Part shown: positions 1 through 5,644 of the stretch, piece by piece
How positions within the stretch are numbered: position 1 is the stretch's first letter
Layout of the letters: each line of letters starts with the position of its first letter
Made by a program: the position numbers and the translations under genes
The notes under the pieces: generated by a model
Told to the model about the DNA's origin: nothing
Seen by the model: only the letters and a program-made list of their open reading frames with translations
Databases searched by the model: none
Source: RFPW01 sp040401595
GTDB lineage: Bacteria > Pseudomonadota > Gammaproteobacteria > Burkholderiales > Burkholderiaceae_E
DNA: 5,946 nucleotides
Assembly (NCBI GenBank): GCA_040401595.1
Contig: JBBAOE010000062.1
Location: forward strand, 1-5,946
Reading direction: 5' to 3'

Positions 1-961
1 GCTGGCCAGCGAACAGCAGCGACATCGCCGCACCACAAAGCGTGATGAAAATGCCCAGGGCCATCACCCAGTTGAGCTTTTCGTGGTTTCGCAGTAAGAA
101 GTAGCTCAGCGGCATCACTATCAACGGTGTGCACATGGAGATGAGGGCAGCCACGCTGACCGGGATGTATTTCATCGAGGCAATCACCAGCGACTGCGCA
201 ATAAACTGAAGTACGCCGATCCCAGTAAAGAGAGCTGCTCCACGAGGATTGGCCAAAATCTCAAGCCGGTAACCTTTTAGCTTGGTACGGCTCGCCAGCA
301 ACAGAACGAGAAGCCCTGCGGCCGCGCCAATCGTGGCACCAAGCAAAGGCTCGTTCCAAACGCGCACCGCCGAGCCGCGAAACAGATGGCTGCCGGAGTA
401 GGCAGCAGACGAGGCAATTCCAAAAATCAGGCTGCCCGACAACATAGCGTGGCCCACCCGTCCCTTTCCCTCAGCCGAACCGTGGTCGGATGCACGCTTT
501 TGCAAGCCGCGGCTCATGGCCATGAGGCCAAGGATGGCCAAGGTGATTCCCGATACGCCCATCCAGCCGATCACCTCGCCAAGAAAGACCCAGGCGAACA
601 ATGCTGTCAGCAGCGGGCTGGTACTTTGCAGCGCCGACGCACCCGATGGGCCGATGCTTTCGATGGACTTGAAAACCAACCACCGACCCAGGTAGGTGGA
701 AAAGATGCCAGCCAAAGCGAAGGCCGTCACCGACCAAACGTTAAAGCCCGGACCAACGCCGCCCCAGAAAAGCTGAAACGACGAAATCAACAAGCCGATC
801 GGGACGCCCGCCGCAGCAGCCAGCAGCGATCCGGGTTCGCTGCGCATATTGCGCATGCCGACGGAAATCAGCACCATGCAGCTGCCATAAGTCAGCATGG
901 AAAGCAGGGCAAGCGAGCCACCGAGGACGATATCTGGTGTTAGCGCAGGCAGTAGGCTCAC
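1..961 (-). CDS. EamA/DMT-family inner-membrane permease, 3' end cut by window edge
   Basis: The frame is open from GTG 961 to the left edge and gives 320 residues without a stop. An in-frame TAA at 971-973 leaves GTG 961 as the earliest usual start; the next is ATG 898, which would remove half of the first helix. No clear Shine-Dalgarno is visible before the GTG. The protein is very hydrophobic, with about ten membrane segments (roughly 11-33, 46-65, 75-95, 105-127, 132-150, 174-194, 207-224, 243-262, 265-290, 297-318) and a charged loop at 151-171. It shows the two-fold EamA repeat: residues 104-150 (IGPSGASALQS, then FLGE) resemble 266-313 (IPVSVAALIS, then LLRNHEKL). Family members run to about 300 residues, so only a short tail is probably missing. 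DMT proteins export or import small metabolites; transport of the aromatic substrate or an intermediate is suggested only by position. It follows the catabolic genes after 145 bp and may have its own promoter. Confidence 0.85.
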   Translation of the reverse strand, partial: MSLLPALTPDIVLGGSLALLSMLTYGSCMVLISVGMRNMRSEPGSLLAAAAGVPIGLLISSFQLFWGGVGPGFNVWSVTAFALAGIFSTYLGRWLVFKSIESIGPSGASALQSTSPLLTALFAWVFLGEVIGWMGVSGITLAILGLMAMSRGLQKRASDHGSAEGKGRVGHAMLSGSLIFGIASSAAYSGSHLFRGSAVRVWNEPLLGATIGAAAGLLVLLLASRTKLKGYRLEILANPRGAALFTGIGVLQFIAQSLVIASMKYIPVSVAALISMCTPLIVMPLSYFLLRNHEKLNWVMALGIFITLCGAAMSLLFAGQ

Positions 962-1014
962 AGAACGCTTTTAAGTTTCTAACGGGTGCAAAGGGGCTGC
1001 CGAATCCGAGCGCC

Positions 1015-1063
1015 TGGCGGCGCATTTTGCACGCCAAGGTAAGACCATGCGTTTTGCAAACGC
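1015..1063. promoter_or_regulatory. Pair of related palindromes upstream of the permease gene, possible operator
   Basis: This lies in the 145-bp gap (962-1106) between the hydratase stop and the permease start. Positions 1049-1063 form a perfect 6-bp inverted repeat with a 3-base centre (GCGTTT TGC AAACGC). Positions 1015-1036 hold a weaker one: TGGCG and CGCCA arms around a GCA TTT TGC core. Both share TTTTGCA (1025-1031 and 1052-1058, 27 bp apart), and TGCAAA recurs at 987-992. No T-run follows either palindrome on either strand, so a Rho-independent terminator is unlikely. A regulator-binding site for the permease promoter is the simplest reading. I could not identify convincing -35/-10 boxes. 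Confidence 0.35.
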
Positions 1064-1106
1064 CGGGCCATCGGACGAGGGCGCTGTTCCCAGCATTGAG
1101 ACGATT

Positions 1107-1892
1107 TCAAGCCAGTCGGCAGGAAACCGTACCGAGTGCCCCGATCCGGACTGTGATCAGGTCCCCAGCACCTACAGGGACCATAGGGCCCAGGGCCCCA
1201 GACAGGATGACCTGGCCCGCGCGCAGATGGGTACCGCGCGCCGCCATGGTGCGGGCCAGCCAGAAGGCGGCACGCAAGGGGTGACCCAGGCAGGCAGCGC
1301 CGGTTCCAATGGACACCTGCTGGCCGTTTTTATCCATGGTCATGCCAATCTCACCCAGAGACAAGCCGCCCAGGGTTATCGGCTGATCGCCTAGTACGAA
1401 CAGGCCGCTGGAGGCGTTGTCGGCCACCGTGTCCACCAGCGTGATTTTCCAGTCGGCAATAACGCTGTCGACCACCTCGATCGCAGGCAGCGCGAAGGCC
1501 ACGCTGTTCAGGAACTCCGCGTAGGTTGGGGCCTGTACATCCAGGTCGCGGCCCATCACGAAAGCGACTTCAGCTTCCACCTTGGGCTGGATCAGGCGGC
1601 TCATCGGAATGTCCTGCCCGTTGAGAAACTCCATATCGTCAAACAGGATGCCAAAGTCCGGCTGGTCGACGCCGAGTTGCTGCTGCACTGCTTTGGAGGT
1701 CAGTCCCACCTTCATCCCCACCACGCGCCCGCCGGCCTCGTGCCGGTGCCGGGTGTTGATCTCAGCGACGGCATAGGCGGCATCAAGGCCGCTGATGGCG
1801 TGTGTCTCAGAAATACGGCTGATGGCCTTGCGGTCGCGACGTGCGTCTCGTACGGCTTCAGCGGCTGCGCTATGTTTCACATCTGAGTTCAT
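1107..1892 (-). CDS. 2-hydroxypenta-2,4-dienoate (2-oxopent-4-enoate) hydratase, MhpD-like
   Basis: A 261-residue cytoplasmic enzyme of the FAH-related hydratase/decarboxylase family. It closely resembles E. coli MhpD (about 269 residues) over its whole length. MhpD adds water to 2-hydroxypenta-2,4-dienoate to give 4-hydroxy-2-oxopentanoate, a late step of meta-cleavage pathways. Visible motifs are GMKVGLT (59-65), QQQLGVDQPDFG (70-81), QPKVEAEVAF (102-111), DTVADNAS (154-161), CLGHPLRAA (201-209) and SGALGPM (231-237). E106, E108 and E139 match the acidic metal ligands of the family, and K61 the conserved lysine. The QPDFG motif favours hydratase over the related 4-oxalocrotonate decarboxylase. 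ATG 1892 is chosen over ATG 1904 because only 1892 has a GGAG box six bases upstream. It lies 27 bp after the amidohydrolase. A side group on the dienoate, such as a carboxylate as in the LigY pathway, cannot be excluded. Confidence 0.9.
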   Translation of the reverse strand: MNSDVKHSAAAEAVRDARRDRKAISRISETHAISGLDAAYAVAEINTRHRHEAGGRVVGMKVGLTSKAVQQQLGVDQPDFGILFDDMEFLNGQDIPMSRLIQPKVEAEVAFVMGRDLDVQAPTYAEFLNSVAFALPAIEVVDSVIADWKITLVDTVADNASSGLFVLGDQPITLGGLSLGEIGMTMDKNGQQVSIGTGAACLGHPLRAAFWLARTMAARGTHLRAGQVILSGALGPMVPVGAGDLITVRIGALGTVSCRLA

Positions 1893-1898
1893 AGAGGG

Positions 1899-1902
1899 CT
1901 CC
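1899..1902 (-). promoter_or_regulatory. Ribosome binding site that decides the hydratase start
   Basis: GGAG on the minus strand ends six bases before ATG 1892. The upstream in-frame ATG at 1904 overlaps this box and is itself preceded by an A/T-rich stretch with no Shine-Dalgarno, so the shorter MNSDVK start is preferred. Confidence 0.65.
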
Positions 1903-1919
1903 ATTTTTATAAGCAGGTT

Positions 1920-2942
1920 TCAGGGTGTTCCAAATCTCTCGCGCGCCAGCCAGCGCAGGGCGTTGTCTTGCCTTAGCAGGCGGACGGTGGCTTGATCCAA
2001 TTGCAGCTCGTCGATACGTTTGGCCGGCTCTTTATCCAAAATGGCAAAGGGGTAGTCGGTCCCCGCCATGACTTGAGTATCACCGTAGGTCGCAAGCAGG
2101 TAGCGCAGTGCAGTGCCGTCGTACACCAGATCGTCAACGTAGAGTCTGCGCGCCATTTCCAAGGGTGATTGCTCCATCAACTGGCGCACATGCGGCATCT
2201 GGGTCCAGGCATGCTGCAGCCTGGGCAGCATCATGGGCAGCGCACCTCCGCCGTGGCTCAATGCGATACGCAGACGCGGATGCCGACCCATCAGGCCTGA
2301 GGTCAGCAAGGAAGCAGCCGCCAGCCCCATCTCGCCGGGAAAGGCCACCACTTGCTCAAGCCCCGCGCCCACCAGACGCTCCATGCCGGCCGGCCGCAGT
2401 GCGTGCAAGAAAATGGCCGTGCCCAGTTGTTCTGCCGCAGCGAAGAAGGGCTCGAAATCGGGGTGGCCCAAGGGCTTGCCGTTGACGTTGCTTCCGAGCT
2501 CCACCCCCGCCAGTCCAAGTTCGACGACCGCGCGCTCCAGCTCGCGAATGGCCATCCCGACATCCTGCAATGGGACCGCGCCGAGACAGGTGAAGCGATC
2601 TGGGTGCGTCGTCTGAAGGGCTGCCAGCTCCTCGTTCATGTACCGGGTGAGTGACAGGGCATCCTCGGCATCTAGCCAGTACGAGAGCAGCTCCGGCATC
2701 GGGCTCACGACCTGATGCGTCACTTCCATCTGCGCCATTTCAACGGCACGCTTGTCAGCGTCCCAGGAAGTGTCCGGTACCGTTCGATAAATCTTCCCCT
2801 CAATCATCACGTGGCGGTCGCAGGCGTTGTTTCCCGGCGCCATCGACGGCCAGGCGACGCCTTTGCGCGTACCGAAGTAAGCGGGGAAGCTCTCCGGAAT
2901 CCAGTGGGTGTGGGCGTCGATGAGGCCGCAGCAGTGCTTCAT
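1920..2942 (-). CDS. ACMSD/LigY-type metal-dependent amidohydrolase (ring-cleavage product decarboxylase or C-C hydrolase)
   Basis: A 340-residue TIM-barrel amidohydrolase, probably cytoplasmic with one divalent metal (Zn in ACMSD). The N-terminal DAHTHW gives H11 and H13. Further expected active-site residues are H180 (IFLHALRP), H230 (ALSHGGG) and D296 (GTDYPF), in the order and spacing of bacterial ACMSD (H9, H11, H177, H228, D294). R53 (IYRTVP) and R241 (LPRLQHAW) match the two arginines that hold the substrate carboxylates in ACMSD (R51, R239). This supports a carboxymuconate-semialdehyde-like substrate and non-oxidative decarboxylation. LigY, a C-C hydrolase of the same superfamily, is the main alternative, because the next gene consumes the product such a hydrolase makes. 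ATG 2942 is used: it overlaps the preceding stop as ATGA and puts the metal motif at the N-terminus. The frame stays open to 3143, but the extra 67 residues are Arg/His-rich and overlap the Rieske domain. Confidence 0.85.
   Translation of the reverse strand: MKHCCGLIDAHTHWIPESFPAYFGTRKGVAWPSMAPGNNACDRHVMIEGKIYRTVPDTSWDADKRAVEMAQMEVTHQVVSPMPELLSYWLDAEDALSLTRYMNEELAALQTTHPDRFTCLGAVPLQDVGMAIRELERAVVELGLAGVELGSNVNGKPLGHPDFEPFFAAAEQLGTAIFLHALRPAGMERLVGAGLEQVVAFPGEMGLAAASLLTSGLMGRHPRLRIALSHGGGALPMMLPRLQHAWTQMPHVRQLMEQSPLEMARRLYVDDLVYDGTALRYLLATYGDTQVMAGTDYPFAILDKEPAKRIDELQLDQATVRLLRQDNALRWLARERFGTP
2939..2942 (-). other. ATGA stop/start overlap coupling the Rieske protein to the amidohydrolase
   Basis: The TGA of the upstream reductase-ferredoxin gene (2939-2941) shares bases with the ATG of the amidohydrolase (2940-2942). 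No good Shine-Dalgarno precedes this ATG, which fits translation by re-initiation and roughly matched amounts of the two proteins. Confidence 0.8.
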
Positions 2943-4543
2943 GTCTGGGTACTCGCAGCTTGGGTGGCGATCCAGATGGTGCCCCCTTTCACGTGGGCGG
3001 GGTAGGTCCGGATGGACTTGGTGCAGGGCGTCGCAACCGGCTTGCCGGTGCGGATGTCGAATGAGCCCAAGTGCAGCCCGCATTCGATCACATAGCCTTC
3101 GAGCGCTCCCTCGTCGCAAAGCGAGGATGCGCCATGCGAGCACCTGTCATCTGTGGCGAAAACTTCCTCACCGCGCACCCGGTAAATCGCGACCCGGGTA
3201 CCGTCTAATAAGGTGGTGCTGCCAATACCGCCTTCGTCGATTTCTGTCAGCGGGCAAGCGGCAATTCCAGCGCTTTGCCCGGCAAGCGATTGCTCTGCGC
3301 CCCCTTGCTCGGGTTGCACAGACGTGGGGGAATCCGGTGCGCCTGCCGGCGGCGAGCACAACTGAAGGCTTCGAAATTCGCCCGCGATGAATTGCGCCGG
3401 TGTGATGCTATCTTCCCTGCCGATCTGCCGGCGCAGGAGGTTGAAATCCTGCGGCGCATTGATGGCGGCTAGACCGACCAGCCGCCCGTCAGACCACAGA
3501 CCGTGCAGGAAACCCGAGGTGACTTCGCCTCGGCTCGCCTGAATTTCTCCCTTAACGAGACCAGCGCATTGCAAACGCAGCTTGCCCTGGTCAGACCAAT
3601 ACCAGGGTACTTCTGCATAGGGGGCCGCAGCGCCAGCGCCGGCCAAGTGCTGCGCCAGCGCGAGTGCTTGGCCTTGTGCATTGAACCAGGTTTCGATTCG
3701 CTCCAAACTGCCGCTGATGGGGTTGCGCTGGCGCGTGACATCCCCGATCGCAAAAACATCCGGCAAGTTTGTTCGAAAGAAGCCGTCGATGATGATGCCG
3801 TCGTCGCAGGCGATTCCTGCCTGGCGGGCCAGATCGTCGTTGGCCAACACGCCGATGCCGACCACGACAAGATCGGCCGGGACGGCGCGGCCGCCTTGCA
3901 GATAAACCATGCCCTCGTCGATACGGGTGACTTGTGCGTTGAGTTCCACCTGCACGCCATGCGAGCGATGGTGTACCAGCAGGCGCTCGGCGATCGCCTT
4001 GGGCGCGCTGCGCGCCATCAATCGGTCTGCCGCTTCAATCACTGTGGTCGTGATGCCAAGTTGTTGGGCGCAGGCAGCCAGCTCCAGGCCGATCGGTCCG
4101 CCGCCGATGACCGCGATACGCGAACTTTGCCGCAGCCGAGCCCGGATCTCACGGGCATCGTCCAGCGTGCGCAGGCTCATCACATTGCCGCTGAGTGAAG
4201 AACCGGGAAAGGGGCGTGCCCGCGTGCCCGTGGCTAACACCAGCCGGGACCATGCCAACCGGCTTCCGTCAGCCAGCTCAAGCATTCGCTCTTGGGTATG
4301 GATCGCGACAGCCCGGCTTCCTGTCAACAATCGAACGCCGGGGGCCAGCGAGGGCTGCAGAGCAAGCGTTGTCTCGTCGCCTAGCTGGAACTCCTTGGAC
4401 AGCGGCGGCCTGTCGTAGGGCGGATGCGCCTCGTCACCGACCAAAGTGATCGGGCCGGAAAAACCGAGAGACGCCAATTGGTTGGCAAGGGTGTATCCGG
4501 CTGGGCCGCTGCCGACGATCACAAGTCCAGCTGAAGTGCTCAT
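2939..4543 (-). CDS. Fused FAD-dependent ferredoxin reductase and Rieske [2Fe-2S] ferredoxin
   Basis: A 534-residue fusion of two electron-transfer parts that are usually separate proteins in three-component aromatic ring oxygenases. Residues 1 to about 395 are a BphA4/AndAa-type reductase: FAD motif GSGPAG (11-16), PPYDRPPLSK (41-50), NAD motif GGGPIGLE (147-154) with E170 after the second strand (typical of NADH preference), FAIGDV (264-269) and PWYWSDQG (313-320). Residues 396-428 are a Pro/Gly/Ser/Gln-rich linker. Residues 429-526 are a Rieske ferredoxin: C468-S-H470, 17 residues, then C488-G-L-H491, all four cluster ligands present, ending with a typical IRTYPAHVKGG strand. There is no signal peptide, so it is cytoplasmic. 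It should carry electrons from NADH to a terminal Rieske oxygenase that is not in this window. The start lies one base after the dioxygenase stop (TGA-A-ATG), so translation is probably coupled. The linker has no Met, which argues against a separately translated ferredoxin. Confidence 0.92.
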   Translation of the reverse strand: MSTSAGLVIVGSGPAGYTLANQLASLGFSGPITLVGDEAHPPYDRPPLSKEFQLGDETTLALQPSLAPGVRLLTGSRAVAIHTQERMLELADGSRLAWSRLVLATGTRARPFPGSSLSGNVMSLRTLDDAREIRARLRQSSRIAVIGGGPIGLELAACAQQLGITTTVIEAADRLMARSAPKAIAERLLVHHRSHGVQVELNAQVTRIDEGMVYLQGGRAVPADLVVVGIGVLANDDLARQAGIACDDGIIIDGFFRTNLPDVFAIGDVTRQRNPISGSLERIETWFNAQGQALALAQHLAGAGAAAPYAEVPWYWSDQGKLRLQCAGLVKGEIQASRGEVTSGFLHGLWSDGRLVGLAAINAPQDFNLLRRQIGREDSITPAQFIAGEFRSLQLCSPPAGAPDSPTSVQPEQGGAEQSLAGQSAGIAACPLTEIDEGGIGSTTLLDGTRVAIYRVRGEEVFATDDRCSHGASSLCDEGALEGYVIECGLHLGSFDIRTGKPVATPCTKSIRTYPAHVKGGTIWIATQAASTQT

Positions 4544-4544
4544 T

Positions 4545-5612
4545 TCACGCGGCCCGGAACTCTGCGAAAACCTTGTTGGAATTGAAGATATGCGTCTCTA
4601 TGAAGTTGCTCCATTTGAGGGTTGCCTTCAGCTCCTGCATGGCACCAAGCAGAGGACACCAATTGAGCAGTTCCTGTTGCCCTGCCGCCTCGAAGTCTTC
4701 GGTTTTTTGCCGGTACCAGTAACCGTAGTCGCCCTCGGTCAGCGCCTGATAAAGCTGGCGGTCTGCCACGGTATCCGGTCGCAGGCGCCAGGTTCGATCG
4801 CAGAGAAAAGCATGCGACCAGCTGGAGGATGCCACCACGGCAACACGCCATGGAGAATCGCTCAGAATCCGTGCGGTAGCAGCGCCCATGTCCATGCACC
4901 GCGCGGGCGATGGCCCCGGAGGATCAAAATCGAGTTTATCTTCAACCTTGGTGATAAAGCCCCGCGCTGAAATGACCTTGCGCCCATAGCAGTTGATCGG
5001 GACAGCGATGGTGGGGTAATCCCAGCCGATACGGTCGTAATCAAGGTAGAGAATGGCATTGGTGAATGCGTGTGCCAAGCTCTCATGATGCAGTGGCTTG
5101 TAGGCGTAAGCCATATCAAAGCCGGACTCGAGCAAGCCGGTGACCAGATGCTTTGCGATATCACGCCGGCCTTTGAGACGGTAAAACTTTTCGGGCCCCT
5201 CACCCCAGGCGTTTGGTTTTCCAGAGGTCATCGCCGAACTCATGGCATGGCGCCAAGGATAGAGGTCCATATCGTCGTAGGCGCAGACGGCGAAGGGCGG
5301 AATGATGTCTTCTTTGAAGTTTTCGTACTGGTCGTCACCCCATATCAGAACAACATCCGGCTTGAAGTCGTCCAGGGCCTGGCGAACGCGCCTAAACTGC
5401 TCAACCAGCGCGGTACGGTGGCGCCCGGCGGCGACCCGCCCTTCATCTTCGCCCCACTCCTCGCGCATGGCTGCTGGCCAGTTCTGTGGCGACCTCTCAT
5501 TTTCAGGAATGCCGGTATCACGCAGCGTCATTCGCAAAATGCCACTCATCATCTCGTCGGATGTGCATAAAGGCGGGTAGTGGGACAGTCCCAAGCCAAG
5601 GATTTCGGCCAT
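4545..5612 (-). CDS. Class III extradiol ring-cleavage dioxygenase, LigB family
   Basis: A 355-residue protein with the LigB-type fold signature. Such enzymes use non-haem Fe(II) and O2 to open catechol-like rings next to the diol. Landmarks are GLSHYP (7-12, H11 matching LigB iron ligand H12), LIWGDDQYENF (89-99), YKPLHHESLAH (171-181), WDYPTIAVPINCYG (197-210), SSSWSHAF (262-269, H267 matching the catalytic base H195) and AAGQQELLNWCPLLGAM (309-325, E314 matching iron ligand E242). Where LigB has iron ligand H61 this protein has Q95, so the metal site may differ. A single chain without an obvious LigA-like subunit beside it is usual for several members. ATG 5612 is preceded by AGGAG six bases upstream. 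It is the first gene of the tight catabolic operon, 32 bp after the MarR gene. The substrate is unknown; a protocatechuate-like or substituted catechol carrying a carboxylate would suit the downstream amidohydrolase. Confidence 0.85.
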   Translation of the reverse strand: MAEILGLGLSHYPPLCTSDEMMSGILRMTLRDTGIPENERSPQNWPAAMREEWGEDEGRVAAGRHRTALVEQFRRVRQALDDFKPDVVLIWGDDQYENFKEDIIPPFAVCAYDDMDLYPWRHAMSSAMTSGKPNAWGEGPEKFYRLKGRRDIAKHLVTGLLESGFDMAYAYKPLHHESLAHAFTNAILYLDYDRIGWDYPTIAVPINCYGRKVISARGFITKVEDKLDFDPPGPSPARCMDMGAATARILSDSPWRVAVVASSSWSHAFLCDRTWRLRPDTVADRQLYQALTEGDYGYWYRQKTEDFEAAGQQELLNWCPLLGAMQELKATLKWSNFIETHIFNSNKVFAEFRAA

Positions 5613-5618
5613 CTAAAT

Positions 5619-5623
5619 CTCCT
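5619..5623 (-). promoter_or_regulatory. Ribosome binding site of the dioxygenase gene
   Basis: AGGAG on the minus strand, six bases before ATG 5612, within the 32-bp gap after the MarR gene. It is the strongest Shine-Dalgarno in the window, in keeping with the first enzyme gene of the operon. The gap is too short to hold a full promoter, so transcription probably starts within or before the regulator gene. Confidence 0.75.
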
Positions 5624-5644
5624 ATGTGCTTGCCGAGGCCCGCT

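Noticed and set aside
386..943. Plus-strand open frame of 185 codons antisense to the permease gene
   Set aside because: Its translation is rich in Gln, Arg, Ala and His with no recognisable motif. The opposite strand encodes a clear ten-helix EamA protein, so this is a codon-bias shadow.
471..1037. Two minus-strand open frames (471-737 and 741-1037) over the permease region
   Set aside because: They lie in another frame from the hydrophobic EamA protein and look like low-complexity shadows. They do not indicate a frameshifted permease, because the true frame is unbroken from 961 to the edge.
1049..1063. Rho-independent terminator after the hydratase gene
   Set aside because: The stem is only 6 bp with a 3-base loop and no T-run follows it on the minus strand, so a protein-binding palindrome is more likely.
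1893..1904. Hydratase start at ATG 1904
   Set aside because: No Shine-Dalgarno precedes it. The GGAG that serves ATG 1892 lies inside this short extension.
2943..3143. Upstream extension of the amidohydrolase by 67 residues
   Set aside because: The extension is Arg/His-rich, overlaps the Rieske domain coding sequence, and would put the N-terminal metal motif far inside the protein. ATG 2942 in the ATGA overlap fits better.
3503..4198. Plus-strand open frame of 231 codons opposite the reductase
   Set aside because: The minus strand has unmistakable FAD, NAD and GD motifs here. The plus-strand product has no recognisable domain.
4540..4899. Minus-strand open frame of 119 codons within the dioxygenase region
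   Set aside because: It overlaps the dioxygenase in another frame and has no family features, while the LigB frame continues unbroken to its stop.
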